A stretch of DNA of 64,000 nucleotides from Lachnoclostridium phytofermentans (GCF_000733755.1 NZ_JPOF01000001.1:352001-416000), one strand, 5' to 3'. Positions 15,253-24,232 are shown, counted from the stretch's first letter. The notes: a model not told the origin generated them from the sequence alone. A program made the numbers and translations.

Positions 15253-16341
15253 ATGGGTGTTCGAATGGAAAAAATTATAAATCAAGAGATTAGTTATGAT
15301 AAGGCTTTTCATTATCATTGTTTAAAAAACTGCTTAAGGCAGTTGTTGGAGTACAATCAAGTGAGGGATGCATTTCTTTATATTGATGTTTCTTGTGACC
15401 TCCTCCTTCACAAAGTGGGTTTAACAAAATACGAGACACAGATGAGTGCACCTTATCAAAATCTTTGGGAGCCATTTCGCAAATATCTAGAGAGAAATTG
15501 TTTTGAAGACGAAGAAGAATCTGTGTCCTATGTTAGGAAGCTGCTTGAAAAAGGACGACCTGTCATCGTGGCGGTAGATTCTTTTTTTCTGCCTTATCGC
15601 AGCACTTATCAAAAGTATCATGGCTCTCATGCCATAATCCTAACGGATTTTATAGACAATCAATATCAGCTAATCGATTGGTATGAGCCTCATTTTTATA
15701 AAGGCCTTTTAGAGGAGGAGCTTCTGAGAAAGGCAAGGGGCTCAAAAAATCAATGGGATAACAATCCCTTTAGCGGCCAGGAGATAAAGAGAGCAACCTA
15801 CCTCTTGCATCCCTTCTTAAAAGAATATGATAGGGAACAGGTTTTTTTATATGGAATAATGCAGATATATCAAACTTTTTATAAAAAAAGAGTTAGCTTT
15901 ACAAAGAGTAATGTCTTTTACGGTTTGGATGCCTTCAAAGAATTAGAGAAAATGGTACCTGACCTACTTACCGATAGTCCTGCGGGAAGGGAGCAGTGCC
16001 GGAAATTACATAACGATATCTTTATCTTGTATATTACGAGAAAGCTTCAAGCCTTCTATTTTCATCAATATTTAGAGGAAGATAGGAAAGAGGAAGAAGA
16101 AAAGCTTAAGATAGAAAATATAGAAAAGTCAAACCTGTTAACCTACCTAACATTACTATTATCTGATTATGAGAAAGTATTGTTTCTTATCATGAAAAAT
16201 AGCGTGAAGTGGTCCAAGGAAAATGTATCGAATATAACTTTCAGCCTTGATTCTATCAGAAAGAAGGAAGAAGGTTATGGGAAGAGCTTAATGGAATTGT
16301 ATGAAAGCAGGAAAGGAGACTGTGATGAAATATCCATTTAA
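15253..16341 (+). CDS. BtrH-like acyltransferase/cysteine-protease-fold protein
   Basis: A 362-residue protein. The N-terminal 160 residues match the butirosin BtrH N-terminal layout: a Cys-Leu pair early (HCLKNCLRQLL, Cys23 and Cys27), GRPVIVAVDSFFLPY near residue 98, YHGSHAIILTDFID with the likely catalytic His, and YQLIDWYEP. BtrH moves an acyl group from an acyl-carrier protein to an amine and shares a papain-like fold. In a cluster with an ACP-like protein and an A-PCP enzyme, it is the best candidate to load an aminoacyl or acyl group on the peptide; a leader peptidase role is the main alternative. ATG 15265 is another possible start. It overlaps the next gene by 17 bases. Confidence 0.72.
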   Translation: MGVRMEKIINQEISYDKAFHYHCLKNCLRQLLEYNQVRDAFLYIDVSCDLLLHKVGLTKYETQMSAPYQNLWEPFRKYLERNCFEDEEESVSYVRKLLEKGRPVIVAVDSFFLPYRSTYQKYHGSHAIILTDFIDNQYQLIDWYEPHFYKGLLEEELLRKARGSKNQWDNNPFSGQEIKRATYLLHPFLKEYDREQVFLYGIMQIYQTFYKKRVSFTKSNVFYGLDAFKELEKMVPDLLTDSPAGREQCRKLHNDIFILYITRKLQAFYFHQYLEEDRKEEEEKLKIENIEKSNLLTYLTLLLSDYEKVLFLIMKNSVKWSKENVSNITFSLDSIRKKEEGYGKSLMELYESRKGDCDEISI

Positions 16342-17770
16342 TTATACGAAAAGATTTAAGGAAAAGGATTCTGTTTATGCGTTTGATTATGCACATCTGG
16401 CATTGGCAGAGTTGGATGAATTGTACAATGACTGCTTTGATTATTATGAAGAAACAACTTCCTATGATAACTTGTTGAAAAAATGGTCTGAGGATGAAAT
16501 AAAAGAAGCAACCACCTCGTTAGAGGAATTATTTGAAGAAGGATATTATTTTAGTAAAGACGAAGTGAATTACCAATTTTTAGAGGATTACAATAAAGGT
16601 CTTATCTCCCTACCACCAGTACATCAGTGCAATCTGCAATGTTCCTATTGCTTTGCTGACCAAGGAAAGGTATTTCACGGGGAAGAAAGAAGCTTTACCT
16701 TGGAGCAAGTAGAAAAGACTTTACGATTTATTTATTATAACTACATGAAAGATTATAAGAAGTATCGTATTGATTTTGTGAGTGGCGGAGAACCTTTACT
16801 GAATTTTGATGTGATTCGTCATGTAAAGCAAGTCAGCGACAAACTTTATGAAGAGTCCAAAAAACCAATGGAATTATGGTTATGTACCAATGGAACCTTG
16901 CTTACCGACGAGATTATTAAGTATTTGGATGAAAACAATATTAATATAGGAATCAGTCTGGATGGGGATGAATCACAGCATGATTTAATCAGGCGGGATG
17001 TTACTGGTCAGGGTACCTATCAAAAGATAGTAAATAACATTGCCAGAATCAAAAATAACAAGGAGCTGACACGTCACACAAAAGACATCTGGGGACTAGT
17101 GGTTATTACGAGCAAAACAAAAAGTTTGGTTGAGATTTTAAAGCATCATGAATCCATTGGACTAAAGAATGTTCAGATGAAAATTGTTCGGTTAGAGAAA
17201 GACTCCGAGTATGCAATTACAAAAGAGAATTTACCGGAGTTAAAGCAAAAGTATGATGAATTGTTTGATTTCTTCCATGAAGAACTTAATACTAACTCGG
17301 TGAAGTATATTCGAATGATATTAAATGACAATGATTTTGCTGGAAAAATAGTCCGCCGACTGTTACTCCGTTATGTCGTACAAAATCGATGCCAGGCAGG
17401 GAAAAGTAAGGTTAGTATCGCTGCCAATGGTGATTTATATCCTTGTGATAGCTTTGTTGGTATGGAAGAATATAAGCTTGGTAATATCAATGGGGAATTA
17501 AAGAAAGAAAATCCATTTCTTAAATTAACAATTCAAACGAATGATCCTTGTTCGAATTGTTGGGCGAGATATTTATGCGGTGGTGATTGTTATCATAACT
17601 CCTGTTTGGTTAATGAATCAATTTATAAACCGGATGAAATTATATGCGAGGTAGAGCAGCATGTCATTAGAAGAGCATTAATCTACCTGAATGATTTAAC
17701 CAATCGCGCACCAAGCCAGCATGAGTTTCTCGTAGAGCTGTTGGAAAAAAGACAGAATATGTTGTTTTAA
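16325..17770 (+). CDS. Radical SAM/SPASM peptide maturase 3 (CcpM-like)
   Basis: A 481-residue enzyme, different from the paralogous pair upstream. An N-terminal recognition region of about 95 residues precedes CNLQCSYC (C102, C106, C109) and SGGEP. The C-terminal SPASM domain is well formed: CQAGKSKVSIAANGDLYPC, then CSNCWARYLCGGDCYHNSC and a final IICEVE. This layout matches maturases of Cys-rich peptides (SCIFF-type and CcpM-type, from memory), many of which form Cys thioethers. The start at 16325 follows AAGGAG within the end of the BtrH-like gene, so the two are coupled; a longer start at 16301 is rejected. Confidence 0.9.
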   Translation: MKYPFNYTKRFKEKDSVYAFDYAHLALAELDELYNDCFDYYEETTSYDNLLKKWSEDEIKEATTSLEELFEEGYYFSKDEVNYQFLEDYNKGLISLPPVHQCNLQCSYCFADQGKVFHGEERSFTLEQVEKTLRFIYYNYMKDYKKYRIDFVSGGEPLLNFDVIRHVKQVSDKLYEESKKPMELWLCTNGTLLTDEIIKYLDENNINIGISLDGDESQHDLIRRDVTGQGTYQKIVNNIARIKNNKELTRHTKDIWGLVVITSKTKSLVEILKHHESIGLKNVQMKIVRLEKDSEYAITKENLPELKQKYDELFDFFHEELNTNSVKYIRMILNDNDFAGKIVRRLLLRYVVQNRCQAGKSKVSIAANGDLYPCDSFVGMEEYKLGNINGELKKENPFLKLTIQTNDPCSNCWARYLCGGDCYHNSCLVNESIYKPDEIICEVEQHVIRRALIYLNDLTNRAPSQHEFLVELLEKRQNMLF

Positions 17771-17938
17771 TTACGAGTGATCAAGACCAGTTGAAGTATT
17801 ACTCAAACTGTGCTGGAACAATTCGTTGAAAGGGACTTATATACTATGAAGTAGAGTTGCTAGAGAAGCGGATTGCGAATATCCGCTTTGACAGACCAAT
17901 GCTAGAATACGTATCAGAGTGAAGGAATAGGTGTAACG
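17771..17938 (+). other. Intercistronic region with hairpin
   Basis: AAGCGGAT (17866-17873) pairs with ATCCGCTT (17881-17888) around a 7-base loop. No T-run follows, so it is probably a processing or stability element within the operon. Nothing else is evident. Confidence 0.5.
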
Positions 17939-19744
17939 ATGGATATAAGAATACAGGGTAATATAATATTTCTTGATGATTTTTACGATACGGAGTACTT
18001 AAATCAGACTGTGCAAAAGATTGTCAATCTGTTAAGTAATTATGAGGTTGTGGAAGATGAGGTAATTGCTCTTTCTCTCTCAAGAACACCACTTATGGTG
18101 TGTACAATTTTTGCTTTACTGCAATTACGAATTCCTTTTTTTCCAGTGGATGGTAATCAGGCAAAGGAACGTTTGGAGTATATGCTTGTCAATGCCAATA
18201 TAAGAAAAGTTATTCTTGATGAGCCATGGTGCCACCACGAAACAGAGCTGGAATACATTATGATTCCCCTGCTTCTTAGCTCTAAAGAAGAAATCACAGA
18301 AAGAACAGATTCTTTAACGGAGCAAAAAAAATTCCATTCTTCATTATCTTCCGGACAAAACTTCCGATCTTCAGAAGATGGGAACCGGCAGGGGGATATC
18401 GAGAAAGATCTTGCATATTTATTATATACTTCTGGTTCTACGGGAAAACCAAAGGCAGTAGAAGTGTTACGAAGTGGATTGGAGAATTTCTTATGTTCCA
18501 TGCCAAAACAGATTCAATTTCCGAAGGATGTTAGAATAGCATGTTTTACCAAGATGACATTTGATATTTTCTTTTTAGAATCCGTATTGGCTTTATATAG
18601 TGGATTTACCGTAGTTCTAGCGGCAGAAAAAGAGAGAACAAACCCAAAGCTTATGATAGATTTGATTATAAAAAAGGATGTGAATGTAATACAGATGACA
18701 CCCTCTGCATTACAAATGCTTTGGTTGGCTGATCGAAATCTTAGCTTTTTATCAAAGGTTCATACGGTTATGGTTGGTGGTGAGGATTTTCCGCAAGCAT
18801 TGCTGCAAGCACTTAGAGATAACACCAGAGCAAAGATTTACAATATGTATGGTCCAACAGAGACTACAATATGGTCCTCGGTCGCTGATCTTACGGAGGA
18901 ATCCATAATAAATATAGGGCTTCCTCTGGATTTTACGAAGCTTTATCTTCTGGATGAAAAGCATTACGAAGTTACATCAGGAAGTGGAGAGATTGCTATT
19001 ACTGGACAGGGATTGGCAAACGGTTATCGAAATGCACAGGAGCTTACGAACGAAAGGTTTATTACCTTACCTTTTGGAATGAGTGAGAGGGCTTATTGTA
19101 CCGGTGATATCGGAAGGTACTTAGACAATGGGCGCATTGTTTACTTGGGACGGAAAGATAATCAAGTGAAGGTACGGGGACATCGTATTGAACTTGAGGA
19201 GGTCGATAATGCACTACTTTCCCTTCCGGCGGTTCGTAATGCAATGACTTGTTACCAACCAAAGGAAAATGGCGGAGAGCTGATTACGTTTCTAATCTCG
19301 GATTCTGAGCTAAATATAGAAGAACTAAAGCTGTCCCTAGAGGATTATATTCCAAGCTATATGGTACCCAAAATCATAGTGCAGGTATCTGAGCTTAAGT
19401 ATAATGACAGCGGTAAAAAAGACCGCTCTAAGATGCTAGAATGGTATAGATTGGTGGAAAAAGAGGAAGCTGCAGCTACAAAAGAGGAGAACGAAGCTGT
19501 AAGTACGCTCACCAAAATTATACATATATTTCAAGACGTTATGGAACAGCCTGCAACGCAGTATTCAAAAATGACACCAATAGAGGAATACGGAATTGAT
19601 TCCTTTGGCTATGTAACAATTATAGTGCGTCTGGAAGAAGAGTTTGGGATTAGTTTAGGAGAGGAAGCCCTATCCTATGATGCCTATGAAACGATTGCAG
19701 AAATAGAAGATAGTGTAACAAGATTGCTGGAAATAAATAATTAG
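17939..19744 (+). CDS. Stand-alone NRPS adenylation-carrier didomain protein (A-PCP)
   Basis: A 601-residue enzyme: an adenylation domain (A3 LLYTSGSTGKPK near 162, A5 NMYGPTETT near 302, A7 CTGDIGRY near 386, A8 GRKDNQVKVRGHRIELEE, A10 with the acceptor Lys in GKKDRS) followed by a carrier domain with GIDSF, where Ser555 takes phosphopantetheine. No condensation or thioesterase domain is present. By hand alignment to GrsA, pocket residues read D-I-L-Q-V-V-M-I-W-K, close to the glycine code D-I-L-Q-L-G-L-I-W-K. It should activate a small amino acid, probably glycine, and hold it as a thioester for transfer by a partner such as the BtrH-like protein. The start has GAAGGAATAGG upstream. Confidence 0.9.
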   Translation: MDIRIQGNIIFLDDFYDTEYLNQTVQKIVNLLSNYEVVEDEVIALSLSRTPLMVCTIFALLQLRIPFFPVDGNQAKERLEYMLVNANIRKVILDEPWCHHETELEYIMIPLLLSSKEEITERTDSLTEQKKFHSSLSSGQNFRSSEDGNRQGDIEKDLAYLLYTSGSTGKPKAVEVLRSGLENFLCSMPKQIQFPKDVRIACFTKMTFDIFFLESVLALYSGFTVVLAAEKERTNPKLMIDLIIKKDVNVIQMTPSALQMLWLADRNLSFLSKVHTVMVGGEDFPQALLQALRDNTRAKIYNMYGPTETTIWSSVADLTEESIINIGLPLDFTKLYLLDEKHYEVTSGSGEIAITGQGLANGYRNAQELTNERFITLPFGMSERAYCTGDIGRYLDNGRIVYLGRKDNQVKVRGHRIELEEVDNALLSLPAVRNAMTCYQPKENGGELITFLISDSELNIEELKLSLEDYIPSYMVPKIIVQVSELKYNDSGKKDRSKMLEWYRLVEKEEAAATKEENEAVSTLTKIIHIFQDVMEQPATQYSKMTPIEEYGIDSFGYVTIIVRLEEEFGISLGEEALSYDAYETIAEIEDSVTRLLEINN

Positions 19745-19768
19745 TAGGTAAGAAGATGAGATTTTATA

Positions 19769-19830
19769 TATAGACATATCAGTAGGTTGAAGAATATAGA
19801 CATATCAGCAGGCTTAAGAATATAGACTTG
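19769..19830 (+). repeat. 26-bp tandem repeat (2.3 copies)
   Basis: TATAGACATATCAG starts at 19769 and 19795, and a partial copy (TATAGAC) starts at 19821, giving a 26-bp period. It lies between the A-PCP gene and the first ABC gene and does not encode a clear peptide. It may be a spacer duplication or a protein-binding array. Confidence 0.75.
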
Positions 19831-19877
19831 ATGGTAAGTTTGCATAACCAGGTAACTTATGTTAGGAGAGGCAGTAC

Positions 19878-21734
19878 ATGGAGGTTAAGATGAGGGAACG
19901 AAAGAATTACCGTGTAGATCAGAATATCTTATTTTTGTATCGAGGTATGAAGCAGTGGCAGAGACCCTTGATTCCTATGCTATTGTTTCATATGCTATTT
20001 AGTGCAATCAGCATCTTCTTCGTACCGATATTGATTAAACTTGTGATTGAACAAATCGAATTAAGCCGTGGGATTTGGAACTTACTCATCATGATTTTAC
20101 TCTATACCGGTGTCACCTTATTTCTCGAGTTTATCAACGGGGTATTACAAAGTCAGGGATGGTGGAGAATTATTCATTGTCGTATGCGCTTCTTAACTAA
20201 AATTATGAGAAAGACATTAACAATGGACTATCAAAAGCTTGAGAATCCAAACGTATTAAATGGCTATTACCGGGCGATGAATGCTGTGAATGATGAAAAT
20301 AAAGGGATAGAAGGAATGATACATAGTTTTTTAAAACTAGGGATTCTTTTTCTTCAGGCACTGGTAGCAGCAATTATATTATCAACCTTAAATCCCCTAC
20401 TTGTCCTAATTATGTTTGGAATTGTTTTGCTTCAATTTCTCCCGATTGACCGAACAAAGAAGAAAGATAAGAAAGAAGTATGGGACGCTCTATCACCATA
20501 TTTTAGAAAACTCCACTATTTTAACACGATGACAAAAGATTTCGAGTATGCAAAAGACATTCGTATCTATCAAATGGCTGATTGGATTTATGAACGTTGG
20601 TGCGATGTGAATAAGTCAATGCAAAGGATACTGCGATACTCCCGCAATCTTTGGATTAGATGCCATTCTATCCTTCAGATTCTTAAAATGATTCAAGAAG
20701 GCATTTTATATACTTGGTTAATCTATAGTGTCTTATATGGAAATCTTTCCATAGCTAATTTTACTTTATATCTTGCCTCGGTTAAGAGCTTTACCATGGC
20801 GGTGGAAGAGTTCTTCTGGAAGGTAGCAGTTATCAAAAATCAGTCAGCAGAAGTAAATGATTTTAGAGAATTCCTTGAGTATGAGGAAGAGAGCAGGAAA
20901 GCTCTACGAACTGTAGCACAAGTGCTTTCTTCTCAGGCAGGAAAACAGCTCGAATTTACATTTGATAAGGTTTCGTTTCATTATGAAGGACAAGAAACGT
21001 ATGCTTTGCGGGAGGTAAGCTTCACGATTAAGAGCGGTGAAAGACTAGCTGTTGTCGGAGTTAACGGTGCTGGAAAGTCAACTCTGATTAAATTATTATG
21101 CCGTCTGTATGAACCGAGTGAAGGACGGATTTTATTAAACGGGATTGACATCAGGGAATTTGATAAAGAGGATTATTTTACTCTGTTTTCACCGGTATTT
21201 CAGAATGTGGAATTATATGCATTTCCGATGGCAGAGAATGTTTCGATGAAGACACCAGAGGAGACAGATTCGTTAAGGGCAGAGGAAATGCTTAAAAGAG
21301 CAGGCTTAACGAAAAAGCTAGATGAATTGCCAGAAGGAGTACATACACAGCTTCTAAAAATTATTCAAGAGAATGGAACTGATTTATCAGGTGGAGAAAG
21401 GCAAAAACTTGCGCTGGCGCGTGCCTTGTATAAAGATGCTCCGGTGGTTTTATTAGATGAGCCGACTGCTGCCCTTGATGCGTTAGCAGAGTATCAGCTA
21501 TATCAAGACTTTGATTCTTTGATTGGAGGTAAAACAGCAGTCTATATCTCTCATCGATTGGCTTCTACAAGATTTTGTGATCGTATTGCATTGTTTTTTG
21601 ATGGAAGACTAACGGAATACGGGACTCATGAAGAATTGATAAGGCAAAAAGGGGATTATGCGAAGCTATTTGATGCTCAAGCAAAGTATTATAAAGAAAC
21701 AGCAGAGGAGGGGGAAGCATATGAATTCGGATAA
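19878..21734 (+). CDS. ABC exporter, fused membrane and ATPase domains (subunit 1)
   Basis: A 618-residue half-transporter: about six membrane helices in residues 25-310 and an ATPase domain from about 360, with Walker A GVNGAGKST near 395, signature LSGGERQK, Walker B VVLLDEPTAALD and switch His in YISHRL. There is no N-terminal C39 peptidase domain, so it does not remove a leader itself. It probably pairs with the next gene to export the mature peptide or give self-protection. ATG 19878 (AGGAGAG upstream) and ATG 19890 (GGAGG upstream) are both plausible starts. Confidence 0.92.
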   Translation: MEVKMRERKNYRVDQNILFLYRGMKQWQRPLIPMLLFHMLFSAISIFFVPILIKLVIEQIELSRGIWNLLIMILLYTGVTLFLEFINGVLQSQGWWRIIHCRMRFLTKIMRKTLTMDYQKLENPNVLNGYYRAMNAVNDENKGIEGMIHSFLKLGILFLQALVAAIILSTLNPLLVLIMFGIVLLQFLPIDRTKKKDKKEVWDALSPYFRKLHYFNTMTKDFEYAKDIRIYQMADWIYERWCDVNKSMQRILRYSRNLWIRCHSILQILKMIQEGILYTWLIYSVLYGNLSIANFTLYLASVKSFTMAVEEFFWKVAVIKNQSAEVNDFREFLEYEEESRKALRTVAQVLSSQAGKQLEFTFDKVSFHYEGQETYALREVSFTIKSGERLAVVGVNGAGKSTLIKLLCRLYEPSEGRILLNGIDIREFDKEDYFTLFSPVFQNVELYAFPMAENVSMKTPEETDSLRAEEMLKRAGLTKKLDELPEGVHTQLLKIIQENGTDLSGGERQKLALARALYKDAPVVLLDEPTAALDALAEYQLYQDFDSLIGGKTAVYISHRLASTRFCDRIALFFDGRLTEYGTHEELIRQKGDYAKLFDAQAKYYKETAEEGEAYEFG

Positions 21735-23541
21735 ACCAATCTCTGCAGGAAAAGCAGCGAAAGTTACGATAGGGTACCTATATAGAGAGATATGGAAATA
21801 CCGGAAGTCATACTTTTTCCTTTATCTTATCGATATTATATGTCGTGCCGTTCAACCGTTTCTTATGATAGTATTTCCTAAATATCTGATTGATGAATTA
21901 CTAAATGAGAGACGAATCTCAAACTTAATTTTAATAGTTTCTTTGATGGTTGGTTTTAATTTCTTAATATCCATTATCAAATCAATGACATCTGAGACAT
22001 TAACAAAAACCTATCAAGATGATTTTACCAAGCATTTTGATGCTTTACTTGGTCGTAAGATCATGAAGATGGATTATGAGAACACTGAAAATAAAGAGAT
22101 GCTAGAGCGTGCTGAAAAAGCGAAGACAGGAATGTCATGGGCAGGAGGAATCGGAGGTATTACAGAAACTTTGGCGCTTATGATATCTTCTTTTCTGACG
22201 CTTATAGGTGTGGTAGGAATCCTAGCGTTTGGTTCACCGCTTCTTTTACTGATTATTGTTATTAACACCAGTTTAAATACCTTGTGGAATGCGAAAAAAA
22301 ATGCGCTGCAAAGAAAGTATTTCGGTCAATTTTCGAATTTAAACCGTGCGTTTTCATATATCTTTTATAAGCTATCTGACTTTCGTTATGGGAAGGATAT
22401 TCGTCTCTATCAAGCAGAAGAGATGATGGTTTGTAATGCAGATCAGTATAATCAAAGTATGACAAAGGTTTGGAAAAACCAAGCGGAGGAAGGCTTAAAG
22501 TATAACCTTGGCATTCGTATGGTTACAACGTTTAGAAACAGTATCACTTATCTTTATCTTGGATACCTTGCGATTAAAAAAAACATCAGTATTGGTGACT
22601 TTACCATGTATTTAAATGCTTGCGACACCTTTGGAAGTTCTGCAGATACCTTGTTATCTCAGTGGCAGGAACTGATAAAAAAGAGTTTCTTTATGCTTGA
22701 ATTCGTGACGTTTATGTCAATAAGGGAACACTTATATCTAGGTGATATCGAGTGTGACTTAACAGAAATACCTACCATTGAATTTAAGAATGTATCATTT
22801 GCTTATCCAGGAAGTGATCAGTTGATTTTACAGGATATTTCATTTCAAATTAAACCTGGAGAGCATGTTGCTATTGTCGGAGTAAACGGAGCAGGAAAAA
22901 CAACAATGATTAAACTCTTATGCCGTCTCTATGAGGTTACTGATGGTGAAATCCTAGTGCAAGGAATTAATATTAAGAACTATCGGTACGAAGATTATAT
23001 GAAATTATTATCCGTTGTGTTTCAGGATTTTAAGCTTCTTGCCTTCTCTGTTGGTGAGAACATCACCTTAAATCAAGAGGAAAGAAATGAAACGAAGTTA
23101 TTGGATGCCATTTTAAAAGTGAATTTGAAAGAGCGGATGGAAGAATTGACAAAAGGCGTAACCACAGCAATCTATCACTATTTTGAAGAAGATGGGTTTG
23201 AACCTTCTGGTGGAGAGCAGCAAAGAATAGCAATAGCAAGAGCATTATATAAAGATGCAAAAATTGTAATTTTAGACGAACCTACCGCAGCACTAGATCC
23301 GATTGCAGAAAGTGAAATATATGAACATTTTCATGAATTGGTTGGTGGAAAAACAGCAATCTATATTTCTCACCGACTGTCGTCTTGTAAATTCTGTGAT
23401 CGAATTATCGTATTATCGGAAGGGAGTATAGCTGAGTCTGGTAATCATAAAGAGCTAATAGTACGGGAAGATGGTCTTTATGCCATGTTATATAATAAGC
23501 AAGCACAGTACTATCGAGAGAATGAAAACTATACTTCTTAA
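21721..23541 (+). CDS. ABC exporter, fused membrane and ATPase domains (subunit 2)
   Basis: A 606-residue homologue of the preceding transporter with the same order: membrane helices in residues 20-310, then ATPase motifs GVNGAGKTT (near 385), signature PSGGEQQR, Walker B ILDEPTAALD and YISHRL. The signature begins with Pro instead of the usual Leu, a mild asymmetry common in heterodimeric exporters. The start at 21721 follows GAGGAGGGGG and overlaps the end of subunit 1 by 14 bases, so the two are co-translated. It is the last gene of the peptide cluster. Confidence 0.92.
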   Translation: MNSDKPISAGKAAKVTIGYLYREIWKYRKSYFFLYLIDIICRAVQPFLMIVFPKYLIDELLNERRISNLILIVSLMVGFNFLISIIKSMTSETLTKTYQDDFTKHFDALLGRKIMKMDYENTENKEMLERAEKAKTGMSWAGGIGGITETLALMISSFLTLIGVVGILAFGSPLLLLIIVINTSLNTLWNAKKNALQRKYFGQFSNLNRAFSYIFYKLSDFRYGKDIRLYQAEEMMVCNADQYNQSMTKVWKNQAEEGLKYNLGIRMVTTFRNSITYLYLGYLAIKKNISIGDFTMYLNACDTFGSSADTLLSQWQELIKKSFFMLEFVTFMSIREHLYLGDIECDLTEIPTIEFKNVSFAYPGSDQLILQDISFQIKPGEHVAIVGVNGAGKTTMIKLLCRLYEVTDGEILVQGINIKNYRYEDYMKLLSVVFQDFKLLAFSVGENITLNQEERNETKLLDAILKVNLKERMEELTKGVTTAIYHYFEEDGFEPSGGEQQRIAIARALYKDAKIVILDEPTAALDPIAESEIYEHFHELVGGKTAIYISHRLSSCKFCDRIIVLSEGSIAESGNHKELIVREDGLYAMLYNKQAQYYRENENYTS

Positions 23542-23678
23542 AATATCGTTCAAGGTAGAGTGGAGTATTTCAGATTATGTTGGAGAGATTTATGAGAATG
23601 TTTAGTAAATAGCCGAAGAAAGAAGAACTAGAATGCATTTGTCTTATTATAGGTTAAAATAACATTTATTAAAATTTA

Positions 23679-23738
23679 AAAAAGTGTATCAAAGAGGAGT
23701 AGAAATGTATTCTAATCATCTTGATGCACTTTTTATCT
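23679..23738 (+). terminator. Terminator at the end of the peptide cluster
   Basis: AAAAAGTGTATCAA (23679-23692) pairs with TTGATGCACTTTTT (23721-23734), 14 bp with one G-T pair; A- and T-tracts on the two sides make it potentially bidirectional. A second perfect stem (ATCAAGAAAAA 23742-23752 with 23766-23776) follows and could compete. Confidence 0.75.
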
Positions 23739-23842
23739 TTTATCAAGAAAAAAGTACGAAGCGCATTTTTCTTGATGATGACCTGATTTTCTATCTTTCT
23801 GAGGGGGAGTTAGGAAAGGCTCGCTTTTATAGCTTCAATTAA
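23705..23842 (+). CDS. Possible small protein (45 residues)
   Basis: A GAGGAG site sits 7 bases before this ATG, and the frame reads MYSNHLDALFIFYQ and on to 45 residues, ending FYSFN. It overlaps the terminator hairpins and the 3' end of the HIT gene on the other strand. I do not recognise it. Either it is chance frame within the hairpins, or a small coding gene with a structured start. Confidence is low. Confidence 0.22.
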   Translation: MYSNHLDALFIFYQEKSTKRIFLDDDLIFYLSEGELGKARFYSFN

Positions 23843-24232
23843 TTCCTCATATTCTTGATCGGTAAGAGTTTTTTGTTTAGGGTCCATGGCAAATATGCCA
23901 CCCCATTCAAACTCATCCTTATATTTAGGAACAAGATGAAAATGAAGATGATGTCCGGTATCACCGTATGCACCGTAATTTACCTTATCTGGATGAAAAG
24001 CATGATGGATAGCGTTAGCTACCTTATTTACATCTGCAAAAAATGCATTACGCTCTTCCTCTGATAATTCAATCATTTCACTTACATGAAATTTACTTGC
24101 AACAATACATCTTCCCTTATGGCTTTGCTCTTTGAAAAGATAAACCTTGGATGCAGGTAATTCACAGATTTTGATACCGAATTTAGCTACTAATTCGCCT
24201 TCGGCACAGTAAGAACAATTTGGGTCAAACAT
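23810..24232 (-). CDS. HIT family nucleotide-binding protein
   Basis: A 140-residue protein with the histidine triad HLHFHLVPKY near its C-terminal third (GDTGHHLHFH). HIT proteins hydrolyse or transfer nucleotides from adenylylated compounds. An N-terminal CSYC may bind metal. I place the start at 24232 because AGGAGG lies 7 bases upstream; a longer in-frame start at 24265 has no such site. It is convergent to the peptide cluster and not part of it. Confidence 0.88.
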   Translation of the reverse strand: MFDPNCSYCAEGELVAKFGIKICELPASKVYLFKEQSHKGRCIVASKFHVSEMIELSEEERNAFFADVNKVANAIHHAFHPDKVNYGAYGDTGHHLHFHLVPKYKDEFEWGGIFAMDPKQKTLTDQEYEELIEAIKASLS

